Positions 59,165-64,000 of a stretch of 64,000 bases of DNA are shown here, one piece after another. Each line of letters starts with the position of its first letter. Positions within the stretch are counted from its first letter, which is position 1. The notes beneath the pieces were generated by a model, which ran no database searches, had not been told where the DNA came from, and saw only the letters and a list, made by a program, of their open reading frames with translations. Source of the DNA: Streptosporangiaceae bacterium. Lineage in GTDB: Bacteria; Actinomycetota; Actinomycetes; Streptosporangiales; Streptosporangiaceae. A program made the translations under genes and the position numbers. The stretch spans positions 1 through 64,000 of the forward strand of contig JAFARZ010000422.1 in the NCBI GenBank assembly GCA_019245115.1, in the 5' to 3' direction.

Positions 59165-60199
59165 ATGATCGAGGTGCGGCAGGAACTGGCGCGGGCCTCG
59201 GCGATGCTCGACGTGCGGCGGTTCGACGAGGCGACTCAGCTGCTGGCCCGGATCGTGGCCGCCGAACCGGAGAGCAGCCGCGCGTGGTGCCTCATGGCCC
59301 GCGCGCATCTGGGTGCGGACCGGTATACCGACGCGATCGCCGCCGCGAACCGCGCCGTGTCCCTCGATCCCGCCGACGAATGGCCGCACCGGCTGGCCAG
59401 CAACGCGCTGGTGCACCTGGGTAACTACCCCGACGCGCTGCGGGCGGCGGATCAGGCCTGCCGGCTGGCGCCCGGATTCTGGCAGACCCATGTGTGCGTG
59501 GCGCAGGCCGCGCTCGCGGCGCACCGTCTGGACATCGCCAACGCCGCCGCGGGCCGGGCCCGCGCCTTGGCTCCGAACGAGCCTGACGTTCATTTCCTGT
59601 CCGGAAAGGTCAGCCTGTCGGACGGAGAGCTGGCATCGGCCAGGGAGCATCAGGAGCGGGCGCTGGCACTGGACCCGGCGCACAGCGGCGCGATGAACGA
59701 ACTGGGCCGCATCAGGCTCCGGCGGCATGACACCGCGGGCGCGATCCGGCACTTTATCAGCGCGGCCCGCGCCGCGCCGGACGAGCACATCTACAGCCGC
59801 AACATCGACGTCGTGATCCTGCGCACCGTGTCGCGGACCATCTACGCGTTCACGCTGATCGCGCTGATCCTGATCTGGGTGCCAGCTGTCACGCACGTGG
59901 CCCGCTTCCCGTTCGTCATCGCGCTCGGCGTGCTGGGGGTGGCGACCGCACTGGCCTTCGGCTGGCTGGTGTTCCGGCTGCCGCCGGAGGCGCGGCTGCT
60001 GGTACGCCGGACGTTGCGGACACCGCGGGTCGCGCTGGCCCTGGCGCTCGCCGTGGGCGGCGTCGGTATCGCGTTCGCCATCGTGGCGCTTACCCCCGCG
60101 CCCGAGGTCGCGCAGATACTGCCGGTGGCCGTGGCGATCACCGTGGCCGCCCGCCTCACCGCCTTCGCCGCGCTCCGCTCGGCCGCCCGCAAGCCCTAG
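59165..60199 (+). CDS. TPR-repeat membrane protein
   Basis: A 344-residue protein starting at ATG 59165, just after the AAA gene. At least five TPR units occupy about 1-205 (motifs such as A-LALDPAHSGAMNELGR). Three to four hydrophobic segments follow from about 222 to the end. It probably anchors the AAA ATPase or its clients at the membrane. Confidence 0.85.
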   Translation: MIEVRQELARASAMLDVRRFDEATQLLARIVAAEPESSRAWCLMARAHLGADRYTDAIAAANRAVSLDPADEWPHRLASNALVHLGNYPDALRAADQACRLAPGFWQTHVCVAQAALAAHRLDIANAAAGRARALAPNEPDVHFLSGKVSLSDGELASAREHQERALALDPAHSGAMNELGRIRLRRHDTAGAIRHFISAARAAPDEHIYSRNIDVVILRTVSRTIYAFTLIALILIWVPAVTHVARFPFVIALGVLGVATALAFGWLVFRLPPEARLLVRRTLRTPRVALALALAVGGVGIAFAIVALTPAPEVAQILPVAVAITVAARLTAFAALRSAARKP

Positions 60200-60246
60200 C
60201 GCTTTGACGCGAGCTTGTGGCGCGGGGCGGGGCGGGGCGGGTGGGG

Positions 60247-60364
60247 GCTGCGATTTGCCGGGTGTGACCGTTATGTGACGGCGGCTTGCGGTGGGCGGCG
60301 CGGGCGCGCTGCTGCGATTTGCCGGGATATGGCCGTTATGCGACGGCGGCTGCGGTGCGCGGCG
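60247..60364 (+). repeat. Tandem 54-bp repeat next to the structured element
   Basis: Two 54-nt units (60247-60300 and 60311-60364) begin GCTGCGATTTGCCGGG and share GGCGGC and GGGCGGCG/GCGCGGCG. The second runs into the structured repeat. The intervening gene-free stretch 60200-60674 between convergent genes otherwise holds only repeats. Confidence 0.8.
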
Positions 60365-60583
60365 TGGAAGAAAAGAGCTTCGCGGAAGGTAGGGCGCCGG
60401 TTTCCGGCGCCTTTTGTTCCGGACGACTCTTTTCTTCCGCGAGATGACCGGATTCTTCTGCGGGAGGCCGGATTCTTCCGCGAGATGACCGGCCCATGTG
60501 CCTGCTATGTGGCGATAGGCGTAGTTCACCAGGCGGCCAGCGCATTCTAGCAAAGGCGATATGCCCGGCATTTCCGACATGTC
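60348..60583. repeat. Structured dispersed repeat, right copy
   Basis: Matches 1-190 in the same orientation. The outer stem is 364-377 paired with 427-440 (offset 60000), a middle GGAA/TTCC stem at 384-387/417-420, and a perfect 8-bp apical stem at 393-400/404-411. It carries a 41-bp duplication absent from the left copy: TTCTTCCGCGAGATGACCGG occurs at 60432 and 60473. The element lies between two convergent genes. Confidence 0.8.
60393..60415 (+). terminator. Intrinsic terminator-like hairpin within the structured repeat
   Basis: GGCGCCGG-TTT-CCGGCGCC followed by TTTT (60412-60415) is a textbook rho-independent signal on the plus strand, about 195 nt after the TPR gene stop. The left copy has a degenerate version at 47-69, so the terminator form is not strictly conserved. 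Confidence 0.55.
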
Positions 60584-60674
60584 GTAAAAGGTGCGTCATT
60601 CTGGAATGCTGACATACGGAACCGTTTATTTCGGTATAGCAAGAAATTTCCTGCGCTGTATTGAGATGAACGTT

Positions 60675-62297
60675 TTACGTCAGCCCCGGTTCGATGGCTG
60701 CCCAGAAATCACACTGATGCTCGGCGGGGAAAACCGTTGTCGACACGGTGTTGCCGGTGGGATGGAAGCCGATCACCGGGTGGGTGGCGGCGGTGACCTT
60801 GGGCCAGGCCACCTGGCCCGGCACGTCGGGGTTGGCCGTGCGGGCGAAGGCGCCCCAGTACCGGTCCATCTGCTCACCGAGCCAGAGTTCAGCGGGAGTC
60901 AGCGGGCGCTCGACGAGCGTGAAGTTCCACAGGTAGGCCAGCTCAGCGGCGTGGGCGTTGGACATGTCGATACCCGGTGGCTGGGACGCGAACCCGGTGG
61001 GCGAGGTCGGGTCGTCGAACTCCTCCTCCCAGGCCGGCACCTGCGAGCCGAAGTCGCTGGCGGACCAGTAGCTGGGGCACGCGAACAGGGAGTCGGTGAA
61101 CACCGCCGCCCGCGCGTAGAAGGGCGACGGGTAGCTGCTCACCGGATAGTGCGCCAGCACCGCGGCGGCGTTGGATCCGTATTGCGCATCGACGGCGGCC
61201 GTGTACTGCGCCGCGGTCAGGCCGGCCTGGGCGGTGAAGAACAGTTTGCCTTCGCTGCGCACGGTGCCGATGATCACCGGCACCTTGTTCCATTGACCGG
61301 CCGCGATGGCCTGCGCCGGCGGGAGCGGCAGGGCTGGAGTGCCATACGCCGGAGCGTTGATGACGTCCTGCTGCGCCGCCGCGACCAGGTTCGGGGTCCA
61401 CGCGTTGCGCAGGCACGCCACGACAGCCGCGGCCGGAGGCCCAGGCCGATTCAGCGCCGCGGGCCGGCCGCACCCGGCTGCGCCGGCGAACTCCGCTCCC
61501 AGCGCTTGCGCCGCGGACAACGAAGTCGGGGCGATGATCGCACACGGCCCGCTTTCCAGGATGGCGCGCTGGAACAGCCCCGCGGCCAGCGGCGAGGCCA
61601 GTATGTCGCACACCGATCCCGACCCGGCCGACTGCCCGTCAATGGTGATGCCGTGCGCGTTACCGCCGAACGCGGCGATGTTGGACCGCACCCACTTGAG
61701 CGCGGCGATCTGGTCGAGCAGGCCATAGTCTCCCGAGCCGCCCCCGAACTGGGACAGCGCGAGGTAACCGTACGCGCCGAGCCTGTAGTTGATGGACACG
61801 AAGATGGAGTTGGTCAGCGAGGTGAACCGCTGGCCGCCGTAGGCCACGCCGGTGCCCTCGGTGAAGTTGCCGCCGTGTATCCAGAACACCACCGGGAGGT
61901 TGTCGCCGGGCCGGGCGGCGGCCGGCGTGTAGATGTCCAGGTACAGGCAGTCCTCGCTGGTGGCCTGGTCGTTCCGCACCCCCATGGGCTGGAACTGGAT
62001 GCAGGCCGATCCCTGCGCCGTCGCGGACCGGACCCCGCTCCACGGCCGCGGCGGCCGCGGCGGCGCGAACCGCAGGTCACGCACCGGCGGCGCCGCGTAG
62101 GGCACGCCGAAGAACTCGCGGACGCCTTGCGACACTGTCCCCCTCAGCGACCCGTCACTGACGTGGGCCACCAGCTCGGGCGGGCCAGGCGTGGCCCTCG
62201 CCGCGGACCCGGGCGACGTGCAGCCGGCCAGCCCCAGCACTCCCACGCCGACCACCGCGCCAAGAACGCCGGTCATCCGGCGCCAATTACCGGGCAC
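60675..62297 (-). CDS. Type B carboxylesterase lipoprotein
   Basis: A 540-residue alpha/beta hydrolase. The N-terminus (VLGLAGCTS) has a lipobox, so it is likely exported and lipid-anchored. Type B signatures are EDCLYLDIYTP and the nucleophile motif GQSAGSGS; HGGN forms the oxyanion hole. It hydrolyses esters; the substrate is unknown. A 30-bp repeat copy (61426-61455) inserts RPGPPAAA-type residues before VVACLRN. Confidence 0.9.
   Translation of the reverse strand: MPGNWRRMTGVLGAVVGVGVLGLAGCTSPGSAARATPGPPELVAHVSDGSLRGTVSQGVREFFGVPYAAPPVRDLRFAPPRPPRPWSGVRSATAQGSACIQFQPMGVRNDQATSEDCLYLDIYTPAAARPGDNLPVVFWIHGGNFTEGTGVAYGGQRFTSLTNSIFVSINYRLGAYGYLALSQFGGGSGDYGLLDQIAALKWVRSNIAAFGGNAHGITIDGQSAGSGSVCDILASPLAAGLFQRAILESGPCAIIAPTSLSAAQALGAEFAGAAGCGRPAALNRPGPPAAAVVACLRNAWTPNLVAAAQQDVINAPAYGTPALPLPPAQAIAAGQWNKVPVIIGTVRSEGKLFFTAQAGLTAAQYTAAVDAQYGSNAAAVLAHYPVSSYPSPFYARAAVFTDSLFACPSYWSASDFGSQVPAWEEEFDDPTSPTGFASQPPGIDMSNAHAAELAYLWNFTLVERPLTPAELWLGEQMDRYWGAFARTANPDVPGQVAWPKVTAATHPVIGFHPTGNTVSTTVFPAEHQCDFWAAIEPGLT
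61426..61455 (+). repeat. 30-bp in-frame repeat, copy in the carboxylesterase
   Basis: A forward copy with two differences (CCGATTCAGC at the end). In the esterase frame it reads LNRPGPPAAA, between two ordinary segments of the fold. This copy is 30 kb from the PKS and shows the element is not cluster-specific. Confidence 0.9.
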
Positions 62298-62340
62298 CGA
62301 TAATCCTTTCCCGCGGTCCGCATCGGGGCATTGTTGTGTG

Positions 62341-62995
62341 GTGACGCTGAACCCTCCCGCCCAGTATGCCGATGACCGGAACCTGCGTGCTCGCCAGCGG
62401 TTCTGGCAGCATCAGGACCCGTATTTCGACATCGTCGGATGGGTCATGGACCTGGCTCGGCTGTAGCTCACCCGGCGCTGCTCAACGCCGATATCACTGC
62501 GCTGCCGCTGCGCGAGGGCGCTGTCGATGTCGCGCTGGCCATTCACATGCTGTATCACGTACCCAACCGGAGGCAGCCATCGGGGAACTGCGGCGGGTCG
62601 TGGCAGCGGGCGGCACCTGCATCGCGGTCACCAACGGCGGCCGGCACACCCGCTCGCTGCGCGCCCTCGTTGAGCGCGCTGTCCGCCAGGAAACGCCCGG
62701 ATGGCAGATGTGCCCTGCCACCCACGCGTTCACCGCCGAGAACGCGGCAGCGCAGCTCGCCACCGCCTTCGAGTCAGTCACGTGCCTGCGTCCCGCCAGC
62801 AATCCGCCAGTAGTCATCCGCGACGCGGCGGTGGCCGCGGGCTACCTCGCCAGCCTGGCGAGCCACCACCAGGGCGATAGCTCTCGCCCCTGGGACGAAG
62901 TCGTCGAAGACGTGCGCCGGCAAGTCCAGGCGGTCATCGACGACAAGGGAGCCTTCATCACCACCGGCGACCTCGCTGCCTTCATATGCCGCTAA
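62341..62995 (+). pseudogene. Decayed class I SAM methyltransferase
   Basis: Three fragments in three frames make one methyltransferase. 62341-62466 gives the N-terminus (NPPAQYADDRN...DPYFDIVGWVMDLARL, then stop). 62466-62577 gives the part after the SAM loop (LLNADITALPL, HMLYHVPN). 62570-62995 gives the C-terminal half from GELRRV to the end (FICR). The SAM-binding GxGxG region is deleted at 62464 and a one-base loss near 62570 shifts the frame. It cannot encode a working enzyme. Confidence 0.85.
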
Positions 62996-63044
62996 TACGC
63001 CTCAAGGAAGCTGAGCCGGCTACGGAATCTGCTTCACTATGTGA

Positions 63045-63806
63045 ATGCATCCGAACGACAGGTCACGGCTGGCTTTCAAGCTACGCTACGCCGTCCGTCA
63101 TCCTGGCCGCATCGTGCCACACGCCCGCCGCCTGGCGCGGGACGCCATTCTCCGGCTCAAGACCCGCGACCACGTGAGCTACTACCGCGCGGTGATGAAG
63201 TCCGACGCGGCGCGCAGCGACGAGGCCGCGGTGGGCGGCCGGACGCACGCCGAGTGGCTCAGCGTCGGCCAGCTCCAGTTCGACTACCTGATCAGTCACG
63301 GCCTGAAACCCGGGATGCGGATGCTGGACATCGGTTGCGGCAACCTGCGGGCGGGCCGGCTGTTCATCGCCCACCTCGATCCCGGTGACTACTACGGGCT
63401 CGACATCTCGCCGGACATCCTGATCGCCGCTCAGCGCACCCTCACCAAGGAGGGCCTGCAAGAAAAGCTGCCGCACCTGACGCTGGTAAATGACCTGAAG
63501 CTGGACTTCCTGCCCTCGGCGTACTTCGACGTGGTGCACGCGCACAGCGTCTTCTCGCACTCCCCCATCGAGGTGATCGAGGAATGCCTCGCTCACGTGG
63601 GCCGGGTGATGAAGCCGGACGGTTTCTTCGACTTCACCTTCGACCGGACCGAGGGCGCCGAGCACCACGTGCTGCGGGAGGACTTTTACTACCGCACCGA
63701 CACGCTGGTCGCGCTGGCCGCCAGGTACGGCCTGGCTGGACTGTTCATGACCGACTGGGAAGATCTCCCGCACGGGCAATCCAAGCTGCGGCTGATAAAG
63801 AGTTAA
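63045..63806 (+). CDS. SAM-dependent methyltransferase
   Basis: A 253-residue class I methyltransferase with motif I LDIGCGNLRAG, motif II-like YYGLDIS, and the acidic/aromatic loop FDVVHAHSVFSH. It is complete, unlike the fragmented paralogue upstream. The substrate is unknown. A further gene starts 10 nt downstream. Confidence 0.87.
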   Translation: MHPNDRSRLAFKLRYAVRHPGRIVPHARRLARDAILRLKTRDHVSYYRAVMKSDAARSDEAAVGGRTHAEWLSVGQLQFDYLISHGLKPGMRMLDIGCGNLRAGRLFIAHLDPGDYYGLDISPDILIAAQRTLTKEGLQEKLPHLTLVNDLKLDFLPSAYFDVVHAHSVFSHSPIEVIEECLAHVGRVMKPDGFFDFTFDRTEGAEHHVLREDFYYRTDTLVALAARYGLAGLFMTDWEDLPHGQSKLRLIKS

Positions 63807-63816
63807 GATACATCGC

Positions 63817-64000
63817 GTGGACATTGAACCGACCCGCGCCCAGCCAGTCAAGCGAATCCCCGCTACCTCTCCGGAGACCCGCGTTTCGGATCGGGAACGC
63901 GACACCGTCCTGCAGCGCGTGCAAGAGGCGTTCGCCGAGGGCCGCCTCGACGATACCGAGTTCGACCAGCGGATGCGCGCGGCGCTGACCGCGAAGACGC
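63817..64000 (+). CDS. DUF1707 protein, N-terminal part (runs off the window)
   Basis: The GTG start at 63817 gives about 61 residues. RVSDRERDTVLQRVQEAF and GRLDDTEFDQRM are the DUF1707 pattern (SHOCT-like helical domain), common in actinobacterial membrane or signalling proteins. The C-terminus is outside the window. Confidence 0.8.
   Translation, partial: MDIEPTRAQPVKRIPATSPETRVSDRERDTVLQRVQEAFAEGRLDDTEFDQRMRAALTAKT

Noticed and set aside
60247-60364. CRISPR-like repeat-spacer
   Set aside because: Only two 54-nt units with a 10-nt gap and unequal sequence; this is a tandem duplication, not an array.
60496-60612. Small Cys-rich frame (MCLLCGDRRSS start) in the right structured repeat
   Set aside because: The left copy starts similarly (MCPLCANTRSS) but a one-base indel shifts the rest, so the coding sense is not conserved.
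1-64000. CRISPR array, tRNA or rRNA genes, transposase or integrase
   Set aside because: I saw no regularly spaced repeat-spacer array, no cloverleaf with conserved tRNA blocks and no transposase or integrase protein on either strand.

Overview
This is a high-GC window, very probably from a filamentous actinomycete. The evidence is a giant modular type I polyketide synthase (PKS), a conservon operon (sensor kinase, roadblock, DUF742, small GTPase), a DUF1707 protein, GTG/TTG starts and many 4-nt start/stop overlaps. No rRNA or tRNA was seen, so I do not name a genus.

Positions 1-43 kb hold most of a biosynthetic gene cluster, read here as a beta-amino-acid-primed macrolactam polyketide pathway of the vicenistatin/fluvirucin type. 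On the minus strand, a stand-alone acyltransferase (26172-27062), a discrete ACP (25668-25943), a PLP decarboxylase (24370-25668) and an 8023-residue PKS (302-24373) run in that order, with overlapping starts and stops. The PKS is loading ACP, then four modules (KS-AT-DH-KR-ACP; KS-AT-DH-ER-KR-ACP; KS-AT-DH-ER-KR-ACP; KS-AT-DH-KR-ACP), then a C-terminal docking segment, so later modules lie outside the window. Diverging from the acyltransferase is a plus-strand operon of an FAD oxidase and two adenylating ligases (27230-31770). A prolyl-iminopeptidase-like hydrolase (37919-38815) completes the known logic. One ligase loads a beta-amino acid precursor on the discrete ACP, the decarboxylase trims it, the second ligase caps the amine with an alpha-amino acid, the acyltransferase moves the dipeptidyl unit to the PKS, and the hydrolase removes the cap before ring closure. 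No mutase is present, so aspartate giving beta-alanine is the simplest starter. A PPTase, a metallophosphoesterase, a Baeyer-Villiger-type monooxygenase, a topaquinone copper amine oxidase, an SDR, a class IV aminotransferase, a quinoprotein-like beta-propeller and a ThDP enzyme are interleaved. The last two follow the conservon genes directly (39881-48029).

From about 48 to 64 kb the content is more ordinary: a NitT/TauT-type ABC transporter without a binding protein, an acyl-CoA dehydrogenase, an FHA protein, a PAP2 membrane enzyme, an APC permease, an acetamidase/formamidase, Maf, an AAA+ ATPase with a TPR membrane partner, a carboxylesterase lipoprotein, a broken methyltransferase, an intact methyltransferase and a partial DUF1707 gene.

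The most unusual signal is repetitive DNA. (1) A 30-bp element occurs nine times at seven loci in three genes or gene systems, always inside a coding sequence and always in frame. (2) A roughly 190-240 bp structured element sits at 1-190 and again at 60348-60583, with a three-tier hairpin preserved by compensatory changes. (3) A roughly 110-bp element forms the N-terminus of an ABC permease (two copies) and the spacer and ribosome-binding site before the acetamidase gene. None of these is a repeat I recognise.
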